Assembly (NCBI GenBank): GCA_963921425.1
Contig: OY992835.1
Coordinates: 26,487,322-26,551,321 of the forward strand
Reading direction: 5' to 3'
Source: Dryas octopetala
Taxonomy: Eukaryota > Streptophyta > Magnoliopsida > Rosales > Rosaceae
DNA: 64,000 nucleotides
The translations under genes were made by a program, and so were the position numbers. The notes beneath the pieces are model-generated. The model saw only the letters and a program-made list of their open reading frames with translations. It had not been told where the DNA came from and searched no databases. Below are positions 22,190 through 35,269 of this stretch, piece by piece (within the stretch, counting starts at the first letter, position 1; every line of letters starts with the position of its first letter).

Positions 22190-23555
22190 TTGATCTCTGG
22201 TATGATGGTTGCATGCCTTTCATGTACTCCTGAGGTTCTACCCAAAAGTAACCCGCTCACCAGCTGTAGACTAACCAAATTTGGTTCTCAGGAAGCTCTC
22301 CTCTTACTTCAAAGCTGTACCACTTTCAAACATCTCAAGCAAATTCATGCTAAGATCATCCGCAGTGGTCTTTCTCATGATCAATTACTTATTAGGAAAC
22401 TCATTCACCTTTGCTCTTCCTATGGGAAAATGGACTATGCCACTCTCATATTCCATCAAATCCAGGGCCCTCTTACATTTACTTGGAACCTAATGATTAT
22501 GTCGTATACAATCAACGGCTGCTCACAACAAGCCCTCCTTCTGTATAGCCTTATGATACGCCAAGGATTCCCCCCCGATAAGTTCACCTTTCCATTTGTT
22601 ATCAAAGCTTGCATTGCATTTTCTGCATTTAAACAAGGAAAAGTGGTTCATGGGCAAGCCATCAAAAATAATTTCTCCGGGGACATGTTTGTACAGAATA
22701 CCTTGATGGACTTCTACTTCAAGTCTGGAGATATAGATTGTGGATGCAGGTTGTTTGGAAAAATGCGTGTCCGGAATGTAGTTTCATGGACAACCATGTT
22801 TTCGGGGCTAGTTTCTTGTGGAGAATTACATGCTGCCCGAGGGGTTTTTGAGCGAATGCCAGCTAAAAATGTTGTTTCATGGACAGCAATGATCAACGGG
22901 TATGTTAGAAATCAACAACCTGAAGAGGCCTTTGAACTGTTCTGGAGAATGCAGCTTTGTAATGTTAGGCCAAATGAATTCACGCTGGTAAGCTTGCTGA
23001 AAGCTTGTACTGGGGAGCCTCAAGTTGGGTAGATGGATTCATGACTTTGCTCTTGAAAATGGGTTTAAACTTAATGTTGTCCTTGGGACAGCTCTTATTG
23101 ATACATATAGCAAATGTGGTAGTTTAGAGGATGCAAGGAGAGTATTTAATGAGATGCAAATCAAGAGCTTGGCTACTTGGAATTCAATGATCACTAGCTT
23201 GGGCGTGCATGGGTTTGGAGAGGAATCCCTTGCCATTTTTGCAGAGATGGAGAAGGTGAATGTACGGCCAGATGCAATCACTTTTGTAGGTGTTTTATCT
23301 GCTTGTTTGCAAACAAATAATCTGGAGGATGGTTGTAAGTACTTCAAATACATGAGTAAATGTTATGGTATCATGCTCATTTTTGAACATTACACTTGCA
23401 AGATTGAACTATATAGCCGTGCTGGTATGTTAGATGAGGTATGCAAATTAGTGAAAGTCATGCCTGTAAAGCCTAATATAGAAAATAGAAGAAATCCTGT
23501 TTCACTTTCACGCGTGCAGGCTGCAGAGGACTTACATGGCTCCAAAGTAGAGTAG
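22190..23555 (+). pseudogene. PPR protein gene broken by a frameshift and loss of its C-terminus
   Basis: Plant pentatricopeptide-repeat protein of the PLS class, expected to act in organelle RNA processing. Frame 1 (22190-23032) covers the N-terminus and most PPR units (KQIHAKIIRSGL, FTFPFVIKAC, VSWTTMFSGL, VSWTAMINGY). It runs out of frame in the sequence coding LLKACTG and hits a TAG at 23030. Frame 2 (23025-23555) resumes with LGRWIHDFALENGF, GTALIDTYSKCGSLEDARRVF and AITFVGVLSAC. A loss of about 5 nt at 23006-23012 explains the shift. After the last unit (MPVKPNI, where VMPVKPNAAVWGALL-like residues are expected) the protein ends in unrelated residues, so the E-type tail is gone. From recall it is the counterpart of At3g26630, which neighbours LWD2 in Arabidopsis. 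A sequencing error alone would not explain the tail. Confidence 0.85.
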
Positions 23556-24803
23556 GTATTTGTAATTCAATGGGACATCAGTTTCAGTGCTTCAAGTGTC
23601 AACTGGGCTGATTATCTGCCTGAGAAATTAATGCATTCTGGCTGTGTAAAAATATTCTGTGCCACGTGAAGGGAGAGCTTAATGCCACCATGGTATTGTC
23701 GTCAAAAAGAGTAATGAAACCAGGCTCTCAAAATTATGGATTTGCCAATTCATAAGCTTTGCAAGTGACAAGGCTCGAGAAGGTGTTTGGACGGAAATGG
23801 TTTTCTGATACAGCTTGATTTTTATGTAGATTCTTTTTTGCTCAAATTTTTATGTTGATTTGACCGGCTTTATTTTTATATTTTCGTCTTTTATTTGATG
23901 CAATCCTTTATTTTTAATGTAAAGAGCAGTTGTCTGAAAGACTGAAACACACATGTATGTTTATCTTTGGTATACGGTTTTGGTAATTATTTAAATATAT
24001 CTATGTAGGTAACAGAATCTGTATTTATCAAATTTGTTTATGGAACAGTCACTTTCTGTGGGCGTGCATGGTCGATATATCCTTCTTGGTTCATTTTCAT
24101 GAACCCAACTATCCAATCCGTGAGATGTAACAAATTTGGAATATAATGAAAAAATGAGGATGTATTTTCAATTAAAAAAAAAAACAAATTTGACAAAACA
24201 AAAAACGAAATATGTTCTTAAATTGCAAATGAATAAAACTATAGGAACAAGAGTATGATCGTTGAAACAAAAACTCTAGGTACGAAAATGAAAAAATGGC
24301 CAAATTATAGGGATAAAAATATACAATTGGTCTTTTGACGTATCAAGATTGCTACATCTGTGAAGTCATTATTATGCATTTACTTTAAAGTCTATAATCT
24401 AATTCTATTAAAGTCTACAAATCTATTATCAAACTCTGTGGATTTTTATAAACTTTATAAAAGTTATTCTGAAAAATAAATTATAAAAAGTAATAAAAAA
24501 TATAAATTTTATGAAAGTCTGTTACTTAATATTTGCAAAAAAACTACTAAAAATTCTGTGAAAGTTTGTTACTTTAAAAAGATTTGCAAAAAACTACTAA
24601 AAATCACATTTAAGTTGAATTTTATTTTATCCCACTATAATATGAAAAAAAGTTGAGTACTGCTAGAGATCCCACATTTGTATCCTAATTTTAGATAAAA
24701 AATATATGTGGTAATGTGTCATAGATCTATATCAGAGCCCACTCTAGATTTATTTATTACAATAAGTAAAATATTAACACATATATTGTCATATCATCTG
24801 GGA
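23556..24803. other. AT-rich spacer
   Basis: No gene supported. Long AT-rich stretch with repeated ACTACTAAAAAT(T/C) segments at about 24540-24605. Confidence 0.6.
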
Positions 24804-25013
24804 TAGAGGTGGAAATGGTCGATTTTATTGGCCAACCAACACACCAAGTCTGACCGATAATATCAATAGATCCTTCAAAGTTTATTTGGATGTTGGTTTT
24901 GAAATTGATCAAATATTGGTTCAATAATTCCAACCGACTCACCTATATCGACCTTATCGAGTCGGGTAGGTTGTTTGGCCTACATGCAATCGACCCAACC
25001 ATTCTCACCCCTA
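24804..25013. mobile_element. Small hAT-like MITE, 210 bp
   Basis: The left end TAGAGGTGGAAATGG and the reversed right end TAGGGGTGAGAATGG form terminal inverted repeats. The flanks ATCTGGGA and ATTTAGGA look like an 8-bp target duplication with two changes. No ORF. Confidence 0.65.
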
Positions 25014-25130
25014 ATTTAGGATACAAATTTGTGATTCTTAGCATTATTTAAAAAAGTTATGTGAGAATTCAAGTTCAGCATTAAAGGGTACTCTAAGCGC
25101 TGCCATTAGTTGCCCATGATATTTCTTTTT

Positions 25131-26054
25131 GAGTGCTGCTATTTGCACACCCTTTTCTTCTCTTTGCACACCCTTTCTTAAAAAAAAAAAAAAAAAAAAA
25201 CTCAAAGGAAAAGACCTTATACCCCATCAATTTTTCTTTTTGCACACCCTTCCTAAACAGAAAAAAAAAAAAAAACACACACACCCCATCCCCATCTCCC
25301 CCCTCCCCCCCGTACACACCCCCTCACCCACACACCTCCTCCCCACCTCTCCTCTCTCCGGCACACACCCATCCCCGAGCAGCCTACCACCACCGGCGAC
25401 CACCCCACCCTCTCTTCTTTTTCTTCCCCTTACTCGGACCACCTCCCTTCCTCCAGCAAGCTCACCGTCGCGCGCCGGAGAAGAAAACATAAAAAAAAAA
25501 AAATTGGATCGGGTTCGGTGTACCAGTGCCGAACCCAATGGTTTCGTTCGGTAGGTACCCACCGAACAATCCTATTCTATTCGGCGGGTACCTGTCGAAC
25601 GAAACCACCGGGTTCGGCACTGGTCCGCCGAACCCGCTGTAATTTTTTTTTTTTAACTTGTTTGGCTGTCTGCTTGGGTGAGAGGAGAGAGGGAAGGAGA
25701 TAGAGAGAGAAAGAGAGGATAAAGGGAGGAGCCGAGGAGGGGCTGCCGGGCTGGTTATGGTGGCTGTTTTGGGTGGTGCTGCGCGCGGTGGTGGTGCTGC
25801 GAGGAAGGTGGTGGTGCTGCGAGGAAGATGGTGGCGCGCGGTGGTGGTGGTGCGAGGAATGTGGTGCTGCTGGTGCGAGGAAGGTGGTGATCGGGCGGAG
25901 GGAAAAAAAACAGAGCAAGGGGGTGTACGGGGGGGAGATGGGGATGGGGGTGTGTGGGTGAGGGAAGGGCCAAATGGTCTTTTCTCTTGAATTTTTTTTT
26001 TTTTCAAAAAGGGTGTGCAAAAAGAAATTTAGGGGTGTGTAAATAGCAGCCCTC
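25131..26054. mobile_element. 924-bp TIR element with GC-rich nested palindrome, 8-bp target duplication
   Basis: Terminal inverted repeats start GAGTGCTGCTATTTGCACAC (left) and, reversed, GAGGGCTGCTATTTACACAC (right). TTCTTTTT flanks both sides (25123-25130 and 26055-26062). Subterminal repeats of TTTGCACACCC lie on both arms. The centre (25503-25640) is GC-rich and is itself an inverted repeat built of GTGCCGAACCC and GGTTTCGTTCGG. Open frames across it are Pro/His-rich low-complexity translations, not genes. The 8-bp duplication suggests hAT, but Mutator-like is possible. Confidence 0.8.
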
Positions 26055-26062
26055 TTCTTTTT

Positions 26063-27369
26063 TAGTGATAGAGTTAGAGTTGGGATAGGAATCATAGGAT
26101 AAAGAAAAAGGTTGGGAAGGAGACAAAATAGGGCGGATTGGGAAAATGGCCGTCGGTGTGATTTGTTGTTTAATCTCTACTATTACTAAGAGAGACTCCT
26201 TGTTGTTTTTTTTCCTTTTGTAGTAAAGAGGGATTTGGACTCTTGTTAATCATGGTAAGAAAAATTTTCAATTTTGCCCTATTATATTAAACTATTTTAA
26301 TAACCAGTTTAAAAATGAAGATGTTAGGTAATTAACACTACCCACTATAAACCTACTATTTGTTTATTGGCTATAAGCCTACTAACTTTCTTTATCATGC
26401 TATAATTTCTTTTAACTTCCCATCATCATACGATACGATACGATGCAATATAAAATGTGTATATGTATATGATATATATATTAATTTTTAAAATTTAATA
26501 ATTGAAAGATCTAATAAATTAAAAAAATTTAAAAAATCAGGTCATTTTGAGACAAACGGATCATTTATGATAAAGAAGATGACTTCAAGAGAATAATTTG
26601 AAGGGTGAAAAAATAGGAATTGAGATCTCAATAACATCACTCTCTTAATTTTGAATATATATTTTGAATTTTAGGTGAGTAGAGTTCAAATTCATTATCG
26701 ATATTTTCATGTTGATATTCTATTTTATTTATAATCATTTTAAACTTCTATTTAATTATAATTTTAGTATAACCATTAAGTATTAAATATGAACTCCCGT
26801 TAGATAAAAAATCAACCAAAAAAATGGATAGAAAAAAGTTGTTCTCATCCTGTATACTTCAATTTTGTCTCCTAGGACAAAAAAAAAAAAATTAATACTT
26901 GTCATTTGTCAAACAACTTCTATGTAGTCGCCTTTTCTACTCATTTTTCTGATTTTTAATTTTAGAATCGTTATCATTCTTATGTTAGATTTGGAAATTT
27001 CATTCCTCAAAGTCTGACTTTGTGAACTTGATTGGTGGGCTAACAGTCACATTTCACGGGGTGAAAACTTAGATAAATAAAATTGAAGGAAAAAATTTGA
27101 AGTCAAATATTGGTTTCGAGTTTCGAGTTTCGACCAAAGAAAATATTGGAGCGAAATTATCATTGCCAGCTCTTTTTTTGGTCAAACAATGCCAGCTTTT
27201 ATATATTTATATTTTATATATCCATACATATTTAATAATAATAGTTAATAATGGCGGAAAGTAAAAAGACTCGTAAGTCGTAACTCATTCATATCCCAAA
27301 TAAATAAAAAAATGTCGTAACTCAGAAGCGAGAGGGAGAGAGAGTCAGAGATTTGATTGTCCAGAGAGG
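26063..27369. other. AT-rich spacer upstream of the ACS gene
   Basis: No gene supported. The last 150 bp hold TATATATTTATATTTTATATA near 27190-27225, which may include the ACS core promoter, and a GAGAGAG stretch near 27330-27345, probably 5' UTR. Confidence 0.5.
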
Positions 27370-30300
27370 ATGGTCCCTCAATATTACAATTTAAATATTG
27401 TTGGGGGTTCCATTCCGGTATCCACACTATCGTTGCATTCCGCGCTCAACAGAAGACAGTCAATTCCGATTGCGTTTCCTCTGACTCAGTGGGCATCCGG
27501 ATTTAAATCCTGGGGGTGGTCTAGCATTATCAGCATTGGTAAACAGGTGATTTGGGACATGGAATCAGCTGCCGACAACCATAAGAATCTGATTACAACC
27601 AATCACCTACGGCATGTGGAATCGATGGCCACAATGCCTTCTGGCGCCGGAAGCATTCCCCACTTGAACTCCATCATATTGGGAGAAGCACTCGCTTCTG
27701 AAGAGTATGATCTCATATTTCCTAGCGACGACTTCTCCCGTCAGGCTCACGTTCCCTCTCCGCAGAAGGTAACTCTCTTTCTCTTTCTATGTGTTTGCTT
27801 GTTTTCTGTGCACAATATCTAATCTTATTGATCCAACCGACCATATCATCATAATCATCATCGCCATCTTTAGTATCTGGAGATGTATAAAAGGTCCATC
27901 GAGGACCCCGCGGGATTTTGGTCAGATGTTGCTTCCCGCTTCTTTTGGAAACAGAAATGGGGCCAACAAGTCTACTTCGAGAATCTCGATGTCAGGAAAG
28001 GCGATATCAGGATTGAGGTAAGCTGCCTGGATTTTGCTTTCCCCTTGATTCCTTGAATTTATCCTTTTATGCTGATTTGCTTGCCTTTCCACAACCATCT
28101 CTGTTTCGAGCAGTGGTTCAAGGGCGGTATCACCAACATCTGCTACAATTGCCTTGATACAAATGTTGAGGCTGGACTTGGTGACAAAATTGCCTTTTAC
28201 TGGGAAGGCAATGAGCCTGGTCTTGATGGCACTTTAACTTACATCCAGCTTCTCCACAAAGTTTGCCAGGTCTATCATTATTCCTTGCATTATCACTCAC
28301 TCTCTCGCACACAAGCTCGCACGTATGGAAAAACTCACTACAAAATTTGTTCATTAAAAACAACAAGAACACAAGATACTGGGTCTTCAATTTTCGAGTC
28401 GCTTCATAAACGAATCTATCAATCTCACCTTCTTTTACCTCTTCTGCTCGCAGGTTGCAAACTATTTGAAAGATATTGGAGTTAGAAAGGGTGATGCTGT
28501 CGTGGTTTACTTACCCATGTTAATGGAACTTCCAATCACAATGCTTGCCTGTGCTCGCATTGGTGCGGTTCACTCGGTATTGCAACCATGTTACTCAACT
28601 TTTTCATAATTCTGTGCCTTTTCCATGACTTTCATTCCACAACTTTTTCTTTTCATAATTCTGTGCCTTTTCCATTCTTTCAGGTTGTCTTTGCTGGATT
28701 TTCTTCCGAATCTCTTTCTCAAAGAATTGTAGATTGTAAACCGAAAGTTGTGATCACTTGCAACGCCGTTAAAAGGGGTTCTAAGGTCATCCACCTCAAA
28801 GATATAGTTGATGCTGCCCTTATTGAATCAGCCCAAAGCGGGGTTTCCGTAGGTTTGGAAGTTAACTAATTGCTATGTAATTTATATACCTTAGTTGTTT
28901 TCAGAAGCCAATATATGTATGTATGTATGTATGTATGTATATATTAACCCTTCTAGAGAGGGATCCCTCTTTTTAAGAAAAGAAAGGGACAACATTATTG
29001 GTCCCCCACAATTTGGTTCAGTGATCAACATTCAATTTTGGAATCTTTCCTTACTATATTATTTATCTTTTCCTTTTTGTTAGTCTTTTTTTTCTGTAAA
29101 AAGTATTTGGTAGTTGTATCCTGGCTATTTTGTTAAACTTTAATTTAGTTCAATATTTGAATTTTAACTTACTGGAAAGTTCAGAAAATTGTTAGGTGAT
29201 AAAATCAGAAACTCTAAGAATGTGAAATAATGAGAACATAACCAATGGTTTTTGATCACCGTGCATACTGTCCTGATCTCAGCTTTGGTAAACAGTGTCT
29301 ACTGGAGTTCAGGTTTCTTGTCTTGTTTTCTCTAATGGGTATATAATTTTCTGTTTGAGCAGATGTATGCTTAACTTATGAAAATCAATTGGCTATGAAG
29401 AGGGAAAGTACTAAATGGCAAGATGGAAGAGATATGTGGTGGCAGGTTTGTAGTAGGACTAACACCTCTTTATATAGACTTCCATGAAATAAAGAATGCT
29501 TCTATCTGTAGCATGCATGCTGCATGTGTACTCTTCCCATATCAGTGTTTCATCATATGCTTATAAATGGCTTAAATGCTTGTTTTATGGATTGTTGTTG
29601 ACTAATGGCTCATGATTATCTTCCAGGATGTCATACCTAAATATCCAACTACTTGTGCAGTGGAGTGGGTTGATGCAGAGGATCCACTTTTTATGCTTTA
29701 TACCAGTGGGAGCACTGGGAAGCCGAAGGCATATATGTTCCATTCTTCAATTAATTTTTCCTTTCTTTTTCTTTTGGCTTCTACTAATATTAAGCTTGTA
29801 TAGGGAGTTCTCCACACAACGGGAGGATACATGGTGTACACTGCAACAACATTTAAATATGCATTTGATTACAAACTATCTGACATCTACTGGTATCCTT
29901 CTAAACCCTAAGCTTATCATTACTGTTAATTTTGACTTTCTCATGTGAAAGCAGCTCAATTTTCTATTGATATATTTTTTTGACTTAAACATATCTTCTC
30001 TTTATTTTAGGTGTACAGCTGACTGTGGTTGGATCACTGGGCACAGCTATGTCACTTATGGACCCCTGCTAAATGGAGCGACTGCTGTCATATATGAAGG
30101 GGTAACAGATTGACAGATTAATGTACAGATTATCATTTATATTTAAGACAGAAGCATAATTAAGGTGTCAAAAGAAAAATGTTGCATGTGCATGCACATA
30201 GATCAGATAACACCTATACTCTGGAATTTGGAGGCCTCAGGGAAAATAGGAGTTTACCAAAAAGAAGCTTGAATGCTAGGTCTAACTCTAAAGGTTCCGT

Positions 30301-33300
30301 TTTTTTCCAGTAGCACTTATAGCCTATTGGTGCCTCTTTCCCCTAAGTAGAAGGTTTTCGGTTGGACTTATATTATTGTAGGTGGTTGAAACTTAAAGGG
30401 TGGGAAGATGTTTATGGTAAGAAGAGCTAACCTCTGTGGTGTAGCCTTACTTTTTATAAAGGTGCCTTTATTTCCCTAAGAAAGCAAAATAAGAGGCTTA
30501 GTTTACATTTGTAACTGTTTACTTTATTGTGAAATCCATATATCCTTGTCTAAAATCTATGTAACTTTTTAAATGCTTATTTACGTTATACTATTGTATG
30601 AATTGAACTAATTTATTTTTATAAAAGTGCTAAACTTATAATTACGTTCTGAACACCAACTAGTTGTATCTTAATATCTGGATAATGCCTGAGGACCTCA
30701 TGAGTGAAGAGTGCGGCAGTCTGATTGAGCACCGTATGGTGGGTCTGAGGTTGAGATGTGTTCGTGATGTAATATTTATTTTCACAAGGTTTTCAATGAA
30801 TAGAATAAGCAGAAAGTCATACGAATTGTATAATTAAAAGAGTGATTATCCTAAAGAAAAGTCCAATGATTTATTTTAGACACCTTTCTGGAATGTTTGT
30901 GGAAATAGTGAAGTGAGAGGCTATATATCAGAGTACAGCCATCAGCATTAATTAGGTTCTATGGATCATAAGCAGTCCCCTTGGAGATGCACTATAGTGC
31001 ATATGTTCACTCCAATTTTTACTGAATTTGATTTCCAACGTTGTCATCTAATATAGCAGTAGCACATCCATGTATACCTTGCAGGCTCCCAATTATCCTG
31101 ATCCTGGACGTTGTTGGGATATTGTTGATAAATACAAAGTGACCATATTTTATACTGCCCCGACATTGGTGCGGTCCCTCATGCGTGATAGTGATGAGGC
31201 AAGATATGTAAACCTGTCCTTGCTTCCATATTGTTTCCATATATGTGGATGTGATTATTTAATGTATTGTTATTTATTAGGACAATTTTAGAACTGATTC
31301 CTTTTTTTTTTTGCTGGGCTTGAAAACTCATTCTTCTATTTGTTCATTCTAGGTTAATCATTTCTCAAACTCTATTTTGTCATTTTCTCACTGCTTCAAT
31401 CTAATGGCTATTGTTCCTTAACCTAAATCAGGCTGCAGTCAAGACTGGGAATTGAACATGGTTTCAATTGAAGCATTTCATTGCTATGAGTTTCACTTTT
31501 CTCGAAGTATAAAGCTCATCTGTATTTTTTTTGGCATGAGCTTCTCTTGTCATCTTCTCCCTATATGATTTTTGCCCTTTTGTTTTTTCAAAGATGCTCC
31601 TCTGTTCTATTCTATGTTTCTGGACCTCTGGTTTACTTGGGTGACCCCGCCCTTGGTGTATTTTAATGAATTACTTATAAAGAAAATAGTCCTTTTGTAT
31701 AGTCTTCATTATTTACCATCTGCATCACAAGATAGTCCAGTTTACATTGTTCTGTTTATACTATGGTGGTCTTGTTGTCTGGTTAAGGTTAAGATTCAAG
31801 AATCCTATTGATACACCACATAATACCTTTAATATTTATGTTCATTGAGTTTTTCTCTTTATGCAGTATGTTACACAATACTCGCGAAAATCCTTACGGG
31901 TCCTTGGAAGTGTTGGCGAGCCTATTAATCCAAGTGCATGGAGGTTCTTATCTCTATTTAGTTTTGTTGTCTGATCCTACCCAAAAAATATTATTAACCC
32001 ATCCCTGTTTGGCACAGGTGGTTTTTCAATGTGGTTGGAGATTCAAGATGTCCTATTTCTGACACTTGGTGGCAAACTGAAACTGGTGGCTTTATGGTAT
32101 TTTAGTTTCTGTTCTTTAATAGTTCTTATCTCTTGTCGCATTGACTGGTGTTTGAACAGAAATGCAATTGACATGGGAAAATTTCTGGATATTTTACTTG
32201 GTTAAATACTCCCCCCACCCCATGTATGTGTCAATATATATGTACATTCACATGGACTTTCAGCAGTCTGACATTTTAACTTGAAATGTCACCTGCTTTA
32301 CCTGGCAGATTACACCATTACCGGGTGCCTGGCCACAGAAGCCTGGTTCTGCTACTTTCCCTTTCTTTGGAGTTCAGGTATTTTATACTAATCTAATCTA
32401 TGGATCTCATCATCAACATACTGTCTTATTTTTATGCTTTTAAATCTGTAACATATACATCGTATTAAATTTTTTTCCTTGTAACTGCAGACTGTCATAG
32501 TGGATGAGAAGGGTGTTGAGATTGAAGGGGAGTGCAGCGGTTATCTGTGTGTAAAAAGCTCATGGCCTGGAGCATTCCGAACCCTTTATGGTGATCATGA
32601 AAGATACGAAACCACTTACTTTAAACCTTTCCCTGGGTATTATTTTAGTGGTGATGGATGCAGCAGGTAAGTCATAACATCAAAGTTCAATGTCATCAAC
32701 ATGAATGCTAATGTGTTATGATTAGGATTTTTGTTTCCAAGAAAGACTTGAATTCCTTTTTGGGTTAAGTGTTTAGGATTTTATGTATTATGATCCTTTT
32801 TCTTTAAATATATGGGGATTTACGGCATGCTAAGCTCTACACATCAATGTTTCAGGGACAAGGATGGATATCACTGGCTTACAGGAAGGGTTGATGATGT
32901 TATCAATGTCAGGTAGTTTTTGGGTTCCTTAAGCTTTTTGCTTATAATTTCTTTCCTATACTGCCTATGCAATTATTGTTTACTGCCTAGACAACTATGT
33001 AATTATTGTTTACTGCCTATACTCGATAATAATTTCATAACATGTGCAGTGGACATCGTATTGGTACAGCAGAAGTGGAATCTGCTCTGGTCTCGCACCC
33101 TCAGTGTGCTGAAGCTGCTGTGGTTGGTGTTGAGCATGAGGTATGTGATGTAGAACCTGGGAAGAGGCTATCCTGTACCCAAAAAAAAAGAAAAAAAGAG
33201 ACCAAAATCCTAGGAGGAGAGAAACTAGACTTTTAACTTTTATTTTCTGTATTCATGGCCAAAAAAAAAAATCTTTTATTTTATGTATTATTTTCATTGC

Positions 33301-35269
33301 TCAAAAGTCAAAACTGTCCAACACATGTGGCCTATTTACTAAGGCTGTACAAATCTGAATTAGGAAACCTAAAGTAAAACCCTAAAACAGACCCAGTAAG
33401 GAAACCCTAATATTAATAAGAAAATAAACCCTCAAATCAAACAAAATATAAGAATCCCAATATTAAATTAAAATATCAGGTCCAAAATTGACCTAAATAA
33501 ACTCTAATTACATGTCTTCATATAATCTGCACCATAAACTTCAATAGAATGTCTCCATTTGATATGCATTGTCTAATCACTCGTGTATGTGCACATATTT
33601 AAGAGAGAAGGAGGAAGGAGTGAGGCAGGGAGCAGATGCTTGTGGCTAGCATGTCTGAACAAAATTACTTTTTTGCTGTAGGTTAAAGGACAAGGTATCT
33701 ATGCCTTTGTTACTATTATGGAGGGTGTACCTTACAGCGAAGAACTCCGGAAAAGCCTTATACTTGCTGTCAGAAAGCAGGTATGTATCTAATTCAGTGC
33801 TATGGCATCTTGTTATTTGTGGTGCAACGGCACTTTGGTTTGTATTAGGGGCTCCTTGTTACATTTGCGTAAAATCTTGAACACATATTCTTACCCCCTA
33901 GTGCCATTGTATCTTGGATGGTCTTAGGGGTTCCTTTGAATGATTTTGGAAGTGTACATCATTGAACTATTGTATTCATAATAAAAACCAGCTCTGTATT
34001 TTGACTGCACAAGTTCCTTTGTTCCTGATTTTGCACAAGACTGATTTTTTGTACTCATCTAAGTTTGCCAAATTTGATGAAGCTCTGAACTGTTCATTGT
34101 TTAAATTATCAAGGTTCACTGGTTCTCAAATAGTCCCTGAAAGTTGTATGCTATGATAAGCATGTGGGACAGAATAAAGATTAAAATCAAGACTGATGGT
34201 CTATTAATTGTAAATTTGTTCTAATTCATCTGAAAAACAAGAGCAAATGCAGGTAAAGTCACAACCTAATTAGATTTGGGGAATAATCCTGGTACGCATT
34301 TCTTTTCAAAGATGATAATTAGAAGATTAATTGAAGGAAAATGATATGCTTCTAGCATGGATAGTGATAGATAAACAGAGGCACCTTGGTGCAGCCCTCT
34401 GTGCAATATAGCGATTACACACCTGAAGATTGAACTCACTCTAGTCAGTGCAGAGAAAAACCATAATATATGGGCACCTGAATATGAGGCTAGCTACGTA
34501 CAGAAATAGAATGCATAACTGTGAGTGCCAGCGATAGCCACCCCAACTTGACACATCAGAGTGGAATAAAAACCATAATCTATGGGCAATACTTTTTGTT
34601 CTCTTTTGCCCTCCCCTTAATGAAAAAAAAATAAAAAAAATTAAAGAATGTTGCTACTAGGGATTATCTTCCATTACAGCTCTGTGAAATTACAATGAAG
34701 GTTTGATTCTGTGGTTCCTAGAATTTATTTACTGTTACTTGTGTGTTTTGCCCTCTTCTTTACTTAATCGTGCCGGGATAATGTATTGCTTGTCCTGTGC
34801 AATTCAGTCCAGCAATGGTTTCCACTTTCCAGCTATAAATTGTTAAATAAATTTTTATACGCTATTCATTACTTATTCACATGGAAACTTTCGTGTAGAT
34901 AGAATAAGACAAACAAAGTGGATTTTTTTTTTGTTATATGATATCTTGCAGCTTTGGCTGACTTGTGATTCAGCTTGCAAGCCTTACAATGAAGCACACT
35001 ACCTGCCTTCTTGTTTGGATGTAGCTATTGATGAGCACCACAGACATGTAAACTTCTTGTTATGTTCTATGAACATTTTTCAGATAGGAGCATTTGCAGC
35101 ACCAGACAAAATTCACTGGGCGCCTGGCCTTCCAAAGACAAGGAGTGGGAAGATAATGAGGAGGATTCTGAGAAAAATTGCTTCGAGACAGTTAGATGAG
35201 CTTGGGGACACTAGCACGCTTGCAGACCCAAATGTGGTTGATCAACTTATTGCTCTTGCAGATATGTAG
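27370..35269 (+). CDS. ACS: Acetyl-CoA synthetase, plastid-type, 18 exons
   Basis: AMP-forming acetate-CoA ligase that activates acetate in the plastid; Ser-rich N-terminus compatible with a transit peptide. Exons: 27370-27768, 27874-28017, 28114-28269, 28454-28576, 28684-28852, 29363-29445, 29627-29728, 29804-29892, 30011-30101, 31085-31198, 31867-31943, 32018-32096, 32309-32377, 32491-32666, 32856-32912, 33050-33140, 33682-33780 and 35084-35269. All are in phase and sum to 767 aa, close to the family length. Motifs: nucleotide loop [10 protein letters not shown] (exon 7), [21 protein letters not shown] (exon 12), YYFSGDG (exon 14), hinge [22 protein letters not shown] (exons 15-16), and the acetylation-site lysine in TRSGKIMRR (exon 18). 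Introns 7 and 10 appear to use GC donors. No disabling mutation seen. Start at 27370 is the first in-frame ATG of an exon that reads through. Confidence 0.95.

Noticed and set aside
25129..26095. Pro- and His-rich open frames on both strands
   Set aside because: They lie in the inverted arms and GC-rich core of a transposon and are low-complexity translations of it.
26174..26200. Helitron-like 5' start (TCTCTACTATTACTAAGAG)
   Set aside because: No matching 3' hairpin with CTRR end was found downstream.
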